A stretch of DNA of 64,000 bases from Phaeotremella fagi. Its lineage: Eukaryota > Basidiomycota > Tremellomycetes > Tremellales > Phaeotremellaceae. Below, piece by piece: positions 31,439 through 43,650 of this stretch. Every line of letters begins with the position of its first letter. Positions within the stretch are counted from its first letter, which is position 1. The notes beneath the pieces were generated by a model. That model searched no databases. It was not told where the DNA came from and saw only the letters and a list, made by a program, of their open reading frames with translations. The DNA is taken from assembly GCA_001599715.1 (NCBI GenBank), contig BCHU01000006.1, forward strand, positions 974,765 to 1,038,764. Direction: 5' to 3'. The position numbers and the translations under genes were made by a program.

Positions 31439-32767
31439 TCAGATATACCCATTGCCACCTTTCAAAACCAAACTCCTTTTCTTCTCAACAACCCCGTCAA
31501 CCAATTTAAGACCCAACCAACTCAATTCATCCTTGATCCCAAACCTCTTCCCTTCTTCGATACCCTCCAAACCCTTACGTCCCCAATCACCAACAATCAA
31601 TCGTCGAACGATATGATGATAAACCCCAGCATCTCGAAGTAACAATATCCTAATTTCAATCTTATCACTGACAGTCCTCTTGGGTTGAGTAACATTCCTT
31701 TTAACGACATTAAGAGGTGCAGTCGAGAAACGAATTTGATCTTTGTTGCTGAGGTTTAGTTCTTCGAAGAGATCTTGGAATTCTGGGGTGGGGGTGAGGG
31801 CGGTGATGGAGTGAGGTGGGGTTATTGGGAATGTCTGGACGGTCGATTTGGATAGTTGATTATATTGATTTCTGGTCTGAGCACGTTTTTTGGGTGGTGG
31901 GGAGGGTGAGGGTGGAGGTGAGAATTGAATTGCTTGGGTGAACGCTAGGGATAGCATATATTCGTCACTGTTGCCATCAGTGTAAATTCAGTCGTTTGAG
32001 AAATAGACTTACCGAAGTAGTGATTCTAATCCATATTCACCCTCCATGTCCTCTGAATCTGAGGCACTGGAACCATCAGTCAAAGCAGGTTCCTGACCGT
32101 CGAAAGAGATCTCCAGTAAATTCTCCGTCTTCTCGCCAACCCGGTCTTCATCTTGGACACTGACCCCATGTTCTTCCAAACACTTGTGAACGAATTCTGC
32201 TAAATGACCACCACCGTTGGTTTGGGTACTCAGTAAATCGAACGGGATGGTCACTGGAGTGTTTCGAGGGGTTTCGTCGAGACTGTAAGCGAATTCTAGG
32301 GTTAGGATTATGTTTTGGTGTTGGATTTTGGTTGTTTGTGGTGGGAGTTTGAGGGATAGAAGGGTAGCTTTGAATGGGGTTGGGAGAGGTGGGAGGGGAC
32401 ATTTAGGTGGAGCTTTCATGATTGAGGTAGATCGTTTGGTGACCATTGAAGCTCTAGGTCGACCTAGTCCAATCGTGGAATACTGTTTGGTATTGGTGTT
32501 GGTGACACTCTCCCGTAAGTGATTGGTGGGTGGAGATTGAGGTAAAGGTTTCATTGTTGATATCCCGATCAAAGCTTCTTGGGGAGTTCTGACTATTTCA
32601 GCCCCACCGAAATTTATTGAAGAGGTTGTTGATGAGAACGATGAGCTGGGAGTGTGTTTCGATTGGGTTTGACGGGTTAGATATCGTCTGGGTGATTTGG
32701 GATGCATGATCGGTGGTGGGGGCAGTGGTGGCGAAGATGATGATGGTGAAGATTGAAGAAAGGACAT
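31439..32767 (-). CDS. Uncharacterised protein with Ser/Pro-rich regions, 2 exons
   Basis: Exons 32767-32013 and 31967-31439 give 427 residues, joined at LLR-DEYMLSLAF. The first 120 residues are disordered (Ser/Pro/Thr-rich, SSSSPPLPPPPI, PKSPRRYLTRQ). A structured part then begins (FKATLLSLKLPPQTTKIQHQ, LTLEFAYSLDETPRNTPVTIPFDLL), with an acidic SDSEDMEGEYG patch before the intron. The C-terminal 100 residues look folded (KIEIRILLLRDAGVYHHIVRRLIVGDWG). No membrane or signal segments. I do not recognise a family. Confidence 0.65.
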
Positions 32768-33839
32768 TGAACCCAGTGATTTTTATGTTGATTTCTTGAT
32801 TCTGAAGGACAATAAGAGATCTTTTGATGAAACGTAATTTACAAAAGGAAGTTTAGAAATGATTGCTTCTCGTCGAGTTTGGCCTTTGGGCTTTTTTGTT
32901 GGATGTTGAATAAACTCTCCTCGTCCTCCTCATCTCTCATCGATCTCCTTGAGTTTGTATCTGATATCTCACAATTGTATAGCTATTTGTTTAGAGAACA
33001 AAGGATTTAATGGATTAAGATCATTCTTTTGTTGTATCAGGGGTCGAGTGATACAACGACTACTCCTTGTTTCAGATTGCATTAATTTGCCACAGCACAC
33101 TTTGGAAATCTGTGACATTTTACAAGTACAATTGAGTGAGTGGGGGTCATCCATTGGGTTCTCAACTTGAATCAACACACCTTGACACATCAACTACCTC
33201 ATTCCTACCACCTCGTGCATCAAATGAGCGTATAATGAAAATAGTAATTGCATTACAGCGTACTTTAATCGCATGTGGCACAGGCATCAGACCAACGCCA
33301 CTTCGAGATTCCCGCCAATTCGCGCAAACTTAGCTCTCATACAACAGTACCACTACCTAATTGTACAGTTCGACATATGCTCCAATTATCTCTTGACAGT
33401 ATCGACCTGATCTACAATCTACCAAAAAATAGGTTCAGAAATGAATTACGATAAAGGTCACGTGACATTTAACCCACGTGGCAAAGTGGTGTTCAAGCGT
33501 CTGATCAATTCAAGCATCTACCAAAAGTCAATAATCTGAGTAGAAATTCCAAGACCAAGATAGAGAAATAGAGAGGATATAAAACCCCAACATTCTCTGT
33601 AGCTATATAACCACCTCTATCTCTATCTCTATCTCTGCGTCTTGCGTCTATGACCACTTCGAATTCTAAACGCACACGACATTTCAATTCGTCATCAAAA
33701 ATCAACAGTCAGAAGCACCGTAAGCGTCTTTCCTTCTTTGAACACTCTCGCGTCCTCATACGATTGCGTTGCACACCATGTAAAAAGAATACATTTTCAT
33801 CCTCCTCTTCATCTTAGTTATCGATATCATGTTTCAATA
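32768..33839. other. 1.07-kb intergenic region
   Basis: This stretch lies between divergent transcription units. It includes a pyrimidine microsatellite of CTCTAT units at about 33615-33637 and GGTCACGTGACATTTAACCC-like sequence near 33457, where CACGTG is an E-box-type palindrome at 33460-33465. A second CACGTG lies at 33476-33481. Promoter elements are likely. No gene is recognised. Confidence 0.5.
33460..33481. promoter_or_regulatory. Pair of CACGTG palindromes
   Basis: Two CACGTG/TCACGTGA-type hexamers lie about 16 bp apart (around 33460 and 33476), upstream of the small ORF at 33840 and of BLM10. CACGTG is the core bound by bHLH factors such as Cbf1. Binding here is inference. Confidence 0.45.
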
Positions 33840-34058
33840 ATGCAATCTGACAATCACATAGCTATCAACTCTTTACCCATCACTCATCCTCATTTTGGTA
33901 TTTACGCCACAGCTGAATCAGGATATTACAACGAAGAACCAGAAGAAGGTGAAGAGGATTACGAACTAGAGGAAGCACTAGCAAACGTTGACGAACATTA
34001 TTATTGTGAGCGATTTAGTCCAGTCCTTGGTCGAGAAGCACACCAACAGTGTGCTTGA
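33840..34058 (+). CDS. Small acidic hypothetical ORF, 72 residues
   Basis: ATG at 33840 follows a pyrimidine tract and TTAG that may be a 5'-UTR intron acceptor. The product contains an acidic run (EEPEEGEEDYELEEALANVDE) and nothing recognisable. A GTGAGC donor at 34006 could splice to 34050 and change the last 20 residues. It may be a real small gene, an upstream exon, or a long upstream ORF of the BLM10 transcript. Low confidence. Confidence 0.3.
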   Translation: MQSDNHIAINSLPITHPHFGIYATAESGYYNEEPEEGEEDYELEEALANVDEHYYCERFSPVLGREAHQQCA

Positions 34059-34153
34059 CTACCTTTACCTCCGCTCAGAGTCGTTTCACTGACGAGTTGT
34101 GTTACCATTAAATCCTTTCTCCTCACCATTCAACTTTAACCTACATATCTACC

Positions 34154-34405
34154 ATGGGATTCTTTTTCGTTGATATCGAACCACTCATCGAACCTCGATC
34201 ACCATCCAAACTTCCTGTTGCCCAAACAGCCGACGAAGACGATTACGACGAAGTTATGGTTGAATCATGGCCATCGAAGGAGAGTCATAGATTGGGTGAC
34301 GCCTGGGTTGATAAGAATGGTGTGAAGCATGAAGTCAACGTAAGTAAATCTACTTGGTGGTCCATTTCAAATTTAACCGTTGGGTCCTCACCAACCTCCA
34401 CTTGA
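34154..34405 (+). other. Candidate alternative first exon of BLM10 or small ORF
   Basis: ATG in good context (TACCATGGG) opens a frame with an acidic segment (ADEDDYDEVMVESW). A GTAAGT donor after residue 62 (exon 34154-34339) can join in phase to an AG at 34576, within BLM10 exon 1, keeping the BLM10 frame. The intron would be 237 nt. If used, it replaces the first 16 BLM10 residues with 62. Otherwise the frame stops at 34405 as an 83-residue orphan. Confidence 0.35.
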
Positions 34406-34528
34406 CGTGACCACCCTCTGATTATGCCACCTTAACTTCTTCATATATCATTATAACTGTGCTAACCAACGTCCTCTTCCCTTGTCACTCTCAATCATAT
34501 CTTGTTCACGATACCTCCACCTCACAAC

Positions 34529-37500
34529 ATGGTCTTTCCTTGGTTCGTTCCCTCACCTATCACTCCTCACCCACAGCCGGATGATCCTAGACTTTCATGT
34601 CTTGGATTACCTCTATCTCTGCCATATGAAGTAGAGACTTTGGCAGAGATGGATGATAGATTAGAGTTAATCTGTTGTCGATTGTTGGAATGTTCGAAAG
34701 CCAAAGAATTCGGTCAAGGTTTCCGAATGTGGGATTCGTCTCTTACTTTGTGGTTGAGTATGGGATACCCAATGAAGAAGGAAATCAAAATCAGACTCAT
34801 CTTCTTGTACTGGGAAATCATGTGTAGGTCATCCATACCGTTTATCACTGACAACGGTAGTCCTTCCAGGTCTCTCTTCATCTTTCATCCAAGATGCTGG
34901 AAACCAAGTCATTGGACTAGCTTCTGATCACACATTGACAATCTGGGATTTCAGAATGCCCTGGAAACCATTGTACGAAGCGTTACATAACGAACTTTTC
35001 CCTCATCCTACAAAATTATCTCGACACTCTGTCAACCTCTCTCCCATGTATTTGAACGTTGCAGAAGCTGTTCAAAGGTTCTTCCATCCAGGAGATGTTG
35101 ACGAAATGCTTGAAGTCATGTTACCTAAATTTGAACCGTCGATGGATTCAATTTTAGCTACTCAAACTTTCTTGGTTCATTTCTTACCCATTTCTCATTG
35201 TCAAAAATGGTTACCTCTCAGTAAGTGTTCGATGCGGTCAATCGCTAATACCTAGTTTTCCGATTGTGGTACGGACTCAACAGTGGATTATGGGATGACC
35301 AGGCTTCTGATTTACTTGGTCAATTGGCTATCGCCCATGTCGATCCTAGACGCTCAGATCCGTCGTTGGTAGATAAAATCCCTCGAGGGTTCCTAAACAC
35401 CCCAGAAGAAGAAGCTCGTAATCCGAACATAGCGAGGGCGTTACGCGCTCATAAAGGTCGTCTCTTAGACGTCAGTGGCGATGTCGAAGAAGATGAGGAT
35501 GGGATCAATTATTGGCCAAAACCATCATTACTTCCGCCAGAGGTTACATCTGCCGATCCCGATTGGCAAGGTATACGGAAGGATGTCGGTATATTCTCAG
35601 AAAAGGAATTTGAATTCCTCATGTCAAAATGTCTTCGGTCTCTTAGTACGTCTTGAACTATAACAATCATTGACCTATAGACGTTCCTGTTGGTGGAAGT
35701 GTTGCCGCGTCAAATTCAATGTCGGTCACCATAGCTGATGGTCGAGCGAGTAAAAAGATACTAGACGCCAAAAAACCAATCGATCGAGTTCAAAGTCTTG
35801 CAGAAACTATCATCTTCTGTATGTCGGAGGATTCAATACCAGCTTCAACATCAGTAAACCCCACTCCTAGATCTGGAACACCGATGCCAGCTGCTATCAC
35901 TAGATTACAGAATGGTGCCAACAACAATCTGAAACGAACTGGCAGTACAGATAGTTTGAGAGCTGCTGGGGAGAAGAGTGAAACGGATCGCAAATATCTA
36001 GCTGGTTCAAAAGCTTTAGACCATCTGTCTAGATTAATCACTAGTTGTGAAACTGTGAGTTTGGTCATGACGCTCGACTGATTGTTAGTTCTTCCATCCA
36101 AGTAACGCAGGCCATTGGTCTCCATTCCTTACCACCTTTTTATCTCATCTTGCCGGAAATTTCGTCGAGAGATGGAAAAGTGAAGAAGAACCTTCTTGCA
36201 AAACTCCACTTGCATGGCGTCTCACGGCAGAGATTAAACGGGAATTCGTTCTAGTTATGCGACCCGTGGCATTGTCAGCTATGTTCAGTAAAGTAAGTCC
36301 AGGTTCTGGGAATAGCACTGACCTATCAGAGTATGGACGCTGTCACCCCAGCTATAAGCGCTCTGAAGAAACTGTCACTACTGGAACCAGATCTGATTAT
36401 GCCCCATATCATGGAACGGGCAATTCCATCTCTTCAAGGTCTGGAAGAAACTCAACGTACACCAGCTGTCACCTATGCACTGGCAGTTCTTGCTCAACCA
36501 CTATCAGCTCGACAGATTTGGAGACAAGGTGGCATGTATGTCGCTGACATTTTCTCACTCCTCATCCCAGGTATCGATCTTAATGATCCATCAAAAACAG
36601 GATTGAGTTGCATGGCAATCTCAAACATGGTAGATTTCATTCAACTAGGTGATATTTCCGATATCGACGATAGTAACGGGATCAAAGCGGGTACAAGAGC
36701 ACTTAGAAAAACACCTAGACCGGATGTGAAAGACGATATCGAACTCTCAAATGACGGTGAAGGTCAACTTGAAACTCTCGACGATGAAGAGGTTAATGCA
36801 AGAGTCAGATTCGCTACTCAAACGTTTAGAGATTGGGTACCAGAGTTTTTGGGAAGGGTTTTACTACTTTTCAGTAATTTACCCGAGGAAGGTGGAAGGT
36901 CTGGTCGAGCTGGTGGTAAAACTGAGCAATTGACTTTAGCCAGTGTTTTGGTAAGTGTGGATTGAAGATTACGCTAACAACGCATAGCACACTTGTGGAT
37001 GTATTTTCACTTCTTTGGACGACAAGCTTTTTGATGCTGCTCTGGAACAAGTCGTTGAATATACCACTACCACCTGTCAGGCCAACGCCGTTGACGCCGT
37101 TGGGGAGTTGGTTAGGAATCTCGCTTCAGCAAACGCTCCCAAGGTATTCAAGAGATTCTTCCCAATTTGTAAACAACGTATCTGTTCTGAACTCAAGTCT
37201 GGAGCTTCATCGACCAGAACTACAACCACTTCTATACCTGTTGCGTCAGATGCGTCTTTACATTGGTGGCAATCGATTCTTTATGGTACTCTTGTACCTG
37301 GACGTGTAACGGTTAGTGTTGATTTTTTAGCAGGGGATTTGTGTTGATTCTGAATAGCTTTCTGATCCCGAGAGTCGAGCTTCATATGTCGAATTATTAC
37401 AGGTCATGATCGATTCCACGTTCTCCGAAAGAGGTTGGGCTTGGACCGGTAAAATCATCGAAAAGTCCGTCAGCTGTTTGACCTCAATTTACCTAATGGA

Positions 37501-40500
37501 ATTAAAGATGCTTAATAAGGAAGATAGGGAATCTGACGGTAGGTCATAAGTATACAGCTTTCACTAATCAGCCAGACTTTAAATCCAATCACATCCTATG
37601 GTGGGGAAAGATGTATCGTCCATCTGAAATCAAACCCGATTGGCGAGTTCCAAGTTCAGAGGATATCGATATGGCATTGGAACTGTGTGGGATCGCTGAG
37701 AAGAGTGTTTCGAAATTGAACGATCTACTGTTGAAACCCACGTTTGGTGATATGGTTTGGGCAAACGAGTTTTGTAGATCTATCAATGTCGTTGATAAAC
37801 TCCTACGAGGAAAGTATAACCTCTTCCTCGAAATTGACAGTTTAAAGATCGGCGGTCAAGTTGCTGATAGGTAGGTTAGACGAGAAGACGGAACTGACAC
37901 CTTAGTTACTTGACCAAGGAATTGATGGATCTTCCACCACCTTACAAAGCTGGCTTACTTTTATCGGATCCCTCTGATCCTCGATGGCAAAAGATTGCTT
38001 CTTTCAGAGAAAAAGTCGGTGAAATGCTTCATAGAGCTGCTTACACCATGCGCGAAGCTGGTGATTCAGATAGTTCAGTCGAACCAGTCAAACATGTTGT
38101 CAACACCATCGGAACTCTACTCACCGCATATGGTATTCGCGGTAAACAATTCTCTGGGGCTCAATCTGCATTCTCAACCATGCAAATAACCAAGAGGATA
38201 TATGAGTCTCAGGACAAACATCATCGATCGATATTCTTGGCGGCGGCTTCTATTCATCATCAAAATCGATTGATGACTATTGCGTATTATCGAACGAGAT
38301 CGGCGTTGGACGATAAATTGATTGTCAACATTCTTGATTTCTGTCTATCACCTTTTGTTAGAGTTCGACGATTGGCTCAATCGACTCTGGAAACTATCTC
38401 TAGAGTTTACAGAGGAAGTTGGTGTTTATGTTTCCCAACTCTGTTCGACGCTCTCCAACCTGGTACAGATCCTGATCGAATGAAGGGAGCTCTTTATGTT
38501 CTGAGGTATAACAATGTTGGGTTATCTAGAATCGCTAGAGATTGGAGAGGGATGGTTCAGATGACTGAATGTTTGTTGAACGCTCATCACGAGAATAAAG
38601 CTTCTGTTCAAGCTTTGGTTGCTAAAGCTACTGATGAGTTGATTGGGAAATTGAAAGAACCTGTTTCGTTCGATTTGGATGTTAGGATGGAAGGATTGAA
38701 AGAAGCCGTACAAGGTTTAAGTTCTGTCATTGGTCATCGAACGGATCAAGGGATTGTGGACGATATCAAAAAAGGGATTCAAGAACGACTCAGAGTTCAA
38801 GACGAACAATGGGATATCTTTGTTGATCGTGTTTTGGCGATTGCTTCAAATCCCTCACTCAATTGGAGATATGTCCTTTCGGCTTCTAAATTCTTGTTGA
38901 ACGTCGCTAGACGGGATCGACCGGCGGATGTTAGATTGACTAAATTCTTCATTGATAATGTTCAAAATCCTCATCCTAGGATTAGGGATTATGGATTAGC
39001 GTGAGTTTCGAACCTTGAGAGTAGATTCTGATTCATGTTTTAGAGGTTCTACCAAGATCTTCTTCCATATTGCTGTTCGATCTTTGTGTCAGGGTTCCGA
39101 AGAACGATTGTTCTTAGAGGAACCTGTTGATGATTTTGTATCGACAATCGATTTGCCTGATACCTCACCTGCATTCACTCAACAGTATCTGGCAGCTTTC
39201 AGACAACCTCTACCTGAAGATGAATCTCAGGCTGTTCTACAAGATCGTTTGGATACCGGTTGGTTAGTTTGGGGCAAGAAAATGGAGGTCAGCAGATTAT
39301 CAGGTTGGGAAGAAGATGCTTGGCATATAGATCCGACTTGTCAACCTGCACTTGATATTCTCAAAGAAGCTATCAGCAAAGAAGAATGGTGGAGACAATT
39401 AGCTGATCACTGGGCTCAAGAGGATGCCAGGACTTATCCCTCGGCTACACACATTGATTTCTTACTCTCAATCTCTCAACTTATCGGGGTGGAAACTTTC
39501 CGTAATTGCAAATTCGTCGTTGAAGGTTATCTTGAAGAGATGGAATCGACTAAAGTCTATGATAGACATAAGACTAGATCCATGTGGGAGTTTATTGCTG
39601 GTCTGATTAGGGGTTCTGAAGAGTGGCCTGGGAAATATCGAAAAGAGTTTTGGAATTGGTTGACACATAGGTTACCGGAGTTGTATGGTAACATTCGCCA
39701 TGATACCACAAAGTAAGTCCTCTCCATTTCAATTCGAATTCTGATTAACGATGCATAGATGTTGGGATATCTCTATCGAATACATCCTCAATGAACAAGA
39801 TCCAAGAAGGTTCCAACCTCTGGTCGACTTTATCATTTCCACAGCTCTGAACGCCGATTTCACTAGTGGATCAGCGTTCGATTTGGCACGTCGTGTCCAA
39901 TTGGTCCGATCGGTTATTAGATGTTTACAATGGCGATTCAACGCTTGGGCGGACGATTTCATCGAATTATATTTCAATAACGTCGCTTGTCCTTATGCTG
40001 AAGTCAGAGGTTTGATGGCTTCGGTCTTGAACGCTGTCGATCAAATCAAGGTATGTCTCGAGGTTATCGTTCATCCTAACCATCTGTAGTTCCATCCAAG
40101 TTATCCCTCGGCAGCTGCTTTGACACAAGAGGTTTTACGGGATACAGAATCGCAGATTGATATCATGCATATCAAGAGTGGTCTTTTCGAACCTCAGTTG
40201 AAAGGGATCATGGATTCTTTACCTGAATGGAAAATGGAAAGACCTCATGGACCTAAAGCGGTTCTTTCAACTCATGACACTGCGGCTATGACTGGTAGGT
40301 CCTCTCTCTGTTAGACATTGATATGGCGACTGATCATAAATAGTGTTAAGTTGGTTGACGGTGGAATTATCTGATGTACATGCGGTTTCAACGTTCCCTT
40401 ACATCATCCCAGTATTGTATGCGATTTTATAAGATTTATGGTCTGAGCTAACACCTCGTAGACCTAGCATATTCGAGTTAAGAGAATTAAACGATAATCC

Positions 40501-41530
40501 AGATCTTCAAAAATCAGCAGGTAGACTGTTAGCAATGATAACTTCTATCACACCGTCTTTCGATCTCATTGATCCTTTGATGACAACTCTGATTGATATC
40601 ATGCAGAATTCCTCGGTGAGTCATTGGGTTCACGTGTGTCGTATTGTTTACTGACATTTTGGGATTAGTCTTGGAGAACTAAAATGAATTGTATGCCTGT
40701 TTTGAGTTTGGTTTATTTCAGAAATCTTTCTTTGTTGTCTGAGCCTTGTAAGGCCAGATGTCTAGAGGTATGTGATGAGTTACTTCTGGGGAAAGCAAGC
40801 TAATTTAGTATTTAGGTGGTATCAGCTTGTCTTAGAGATCCAAATACGGATGTTAGAGAAATGGCATCAGCGTAAGTCATACTTATCTCCGATACAGACC
40901 TCTAGCTCACCCCCTTTCAAGCACATTATCCGGTTTCTTGAGATGTTCTCAAAGACCAATGATAGTTGTATTGAAAGATCGATTCGCACGAGAGATTAAA
41001 TCACTCGTCCTACCAAAACGAAGAGACGCACCTGGTCAAGTCAATCCTGAATATCAAGCTAAACTGGTAGAACTCCATGGTGCAGTTTTGGGTGCTACGG
41101 CTTTAGTCGAAGCTTTCCCTTATACTGTTCCAAGCTTCATACGTGAGTCGCGTAGACGTGTATGTAGAGTAACGACTGATTGTCCATTTTTTAGCCAAAC
41201 TTTTAGCAGACGTTTTGGCTCCTAGAGTATCTGACCCTGTTCCTATATCAACGACTATCCGAACGTAAGTGAAATCGTTTGGCCTTTCTGTCATGTTTGC
41301 TCATCTCATCCTCAGATGTGTCGCTTCGTTCAAAAGAACTCATGAGAAGTATCAAGATAAATTCACAGAAGATGAATTGGGAGCGATGAACTATGCCCAA
41401 GCTGGTAATTCTTATTGTAAGTTGTTAGATGTTTCAAATTGAGTTTGTAAAGCTTACGAGGGATTCAGATGCTTGATTGTTAGGTTTTAGTGGGGCTTTA
41501 GAGGAAGATAATAGTGGATTAAAGGAGTAG
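34529..41530 (+). CDS. BLM10: Proteasome activator Blm10/PA200, 21 exons
   Basis: Exons 34529-34823, 34870-35220, 35256-35645, 35681-36054, 36089-36292, 36330-36950, 36988-37311, 37358-37538, 37576-37870, 37906-39000, 39044-39712, 39759-40050, 40090-40294, 40344-40416, 40462-40615, 40669-40767, 40816-40871, 40922-41142, 41195-41264, 41316-41416 and 41484-41530 give 2038 residues, near the 2143 of yeast Blm10. The sequence is all-helical HEAT-type repeats. Recognisable blocks are LPYEVETLAEMDDRLE near the N-terminus, FFHPSNAGHWSPFLTTFL mid-protein, and VREMASATLSGFLRC near the C-terminus. Blm10 caps the 20S core in the nucleus and aids its assembly and peptide degradation. Start codon is uncertain (see 34154). 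The model has no frameshift. Confidence 0.92.
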
Positions 41531-41725
41531 AGAAAAGGAAAGAAGATATACCTGTTTATAGCTAGATCCAATCTTATGACTGAATGATTTGAAGAATGAA
41601 TACCAAGTGCCACTTTCGGTTACTGCCAGCTAAGGTTATGGCGTTGCGCTGACGTTGCTTTGTTGTTGTTGTTGTAATTCCTCAATTATACAATATAATT
41701 CAACAAGCATAGAAGAAGGAGAACC

Positions 41726-43485
41726 ATGTCCTTATCACCCAGTCAGGCAGAGGCTTTGCAGCAAGTATGGGCAGTGACAGCTTCAGAAACAATGGCATCA
41801 CGCGATAGAGATGAACGATTACTTCGCGAGAATGGATGGGATGTGCAGGTATGTCGTCTGCCTTTGACTTTCTGCTATCATCCTGAACAGACCATCGTAG
41901 AGTACCATAGAACAAATCTTCAACATGGCTCCATCCTCATCAACAGGGCAGAACACGAATGCAGCGTCAGCATCTGCGTCTTCTTCATCTAGGGTCGAAC
42001 AGTTCAATATCGACGATTCGAATCAAGGGGTTGGACTTGGCATACCGACAAGAAGTGGGAGTACGAGCAGTCCACTCCGCAGAAACTCTTCACAGGCCAG
42101 ACGTAGAGCTTCTACTGGTCCTCCAGCTGCTGGTTTGGGACTTTGGAGATTCTTCTCTGTGCCTCTGTCTTTCGTTTGGACTATTGTTGGTGGGATTTGG
42201 TATTTCTTCAGTAAGTCAGTGTAGCATTTTTTGAGATGGTTACTGACAATAACTAGTACGTACATTCATACCATTATCTTTCCTACCCCATATCCCGAGA
42301 TATCTACTTCCACCTTCATCAACACCACCCCACCCCCCACAAGATCCAACGACGACTTCATTGAATTTCGTTAGGGATTTAGAAATCCTAACTGGTAAAT
42401 CATCGTCTAATGGTACTTTGCCTGAGTTCTGGGTTGGTCCTTATAGAGAATTCATGACGTTTGTCAGGAAAGAAGGGAAAGTTGGTTTGGTCATACTTTG
42501 TTCTGGTGAACATGAGGATGATGAGGAGTTTAAGAAGGACGTTTTGGGTGATGAGGAATTCGTTAGATGTTTGAAAAGTAATGATTTGATGGTTTGGGGT
42601 GCTGATATTAGGAGTCGAGAGGGTTATCAAGGTAGGTTTAATGGTTTAATTGTTAATGCTGATGATGTTATAGTTTCTCAAACTCTACTTACTACGACTT
42701 ACCCATCTCTTACATTCGTTTCACTTCTTCCTGCTCCTAATTCATCAACTCCGCGTTTATCGATTCTCACAACGCTCTCTGGACCACCTTCAACCTCGAC
42801 ATCCCCCTCGAGTCTAATACAAACCATCACAACATCTATCTTACCTCGAACTTCAGCTTTCCTTTCCCGTCTTCGCAGGGAAAGGTTTACTTTGGAAGAA
42901 GCTAGACATTTACGTGAAGAGCAGGATAAAGCTTTCCAAGAAGCTGAAAGAAAAGATCGTGAGAAGGCTAGACTCAATCAACAACTACTCGAACTTGAAC
43001 GTGTAAAAAAGGAAAGAGCTGAACGTGAAGAGAAAGATAAACTGGATAACAAGGAAAAAATCAAATTATGGCGTAGATACGCTAGAAAACATCTATTGAA
43101 ATCTTCAAACGGTTCTTTGAGGGTCGCTATTCGAACACCATTAAATGCAGATCGAAACATTAGACTCTTCGAGCCATCAAGTTCAACAACCGATTTATAT
43201 ATCTACACAGAAACTTTATTGATACCATCGAATTGTAAAGAGGAGGATGATCCTGATGTTCCACCTGTAGGATTTTCACCTAAATGGAATTTCAGATTGG
43301 TGACGACGTTCCCTAGGAATGTAGTTGAACGTGTTGATGAGGGTGGTGAGAAGTTTTGGGAAATCGTTAAGAAAGGGGGTGGGGCGCTGATGGCTGAGAA
43401 GATGGATGGTGGGGATTGGTGTGAAGATGAAGTCAAGGAATTGAGAGGTGACAGTGATGACGAGGATGAGGAGGTCGAAGAGTGA
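41726..43485 (+). CDS. UBX-domain protein, FAF2/UBXD8-like, 3 exons
   Basis: Exons 41726-41848, 41901-42210 and 42257-43485 give 553 residues. Joining exons 1 and 2 gives ENGWDVQSTIEQIFNM, a UBA-like helix pair. A Ser-rich linker leads to a hydrophobic hairpin (LWRFFSVPLSFVWTIVGGIW, then IRTFIPLSFLPHIP). A UAS thioredoxin-like domain follows (EKVGLVILCSGEHEDDEEF-like region, LKSNDLMVWGADIRSREG). Next is a charged coiled coil (LREEQDKAFQEAERKDREK) and a UBX domain (LRVAIRTPLNADRNIRLF ... FRLVTTFPRN). FAF2-type proteins sit in ER/lipid-droplet membranes and recruit Cdc48/p97 for ERAD. The domain order UBA-hairpin-UAS-coiled coil-UBX is diagnostic. It ends in an acidic tail. Confidence 0.9.
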
Positions 43486-43650
43486 TCGATGCGTGTTGCT
43501 CGTATTGTTCCGCCATTGTCGATCATTTATCATTCATTCAAGAGATATGCACATCATTATTTTCAAATTAGCCGCATGCATTAATCATATGAATTTGATT
43601 TTGATTACAGTATCCCAAAAATCATAACGTCTCAGAAACCACCCTGGCTA

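Noticed and set aside
33615..33637. CTCTAT repeats considered as a functional array
   Set aside because: Short pyrimidine microsatellite typical of promoters/5' UTRs here; no unusual structure.
40922..41294. Minus-strand and alternative frames near the BLM10 3' end
   Set aside because: Short exons of BLM10 splice in frame through this region with conserved residues, so the other frames are shadows.
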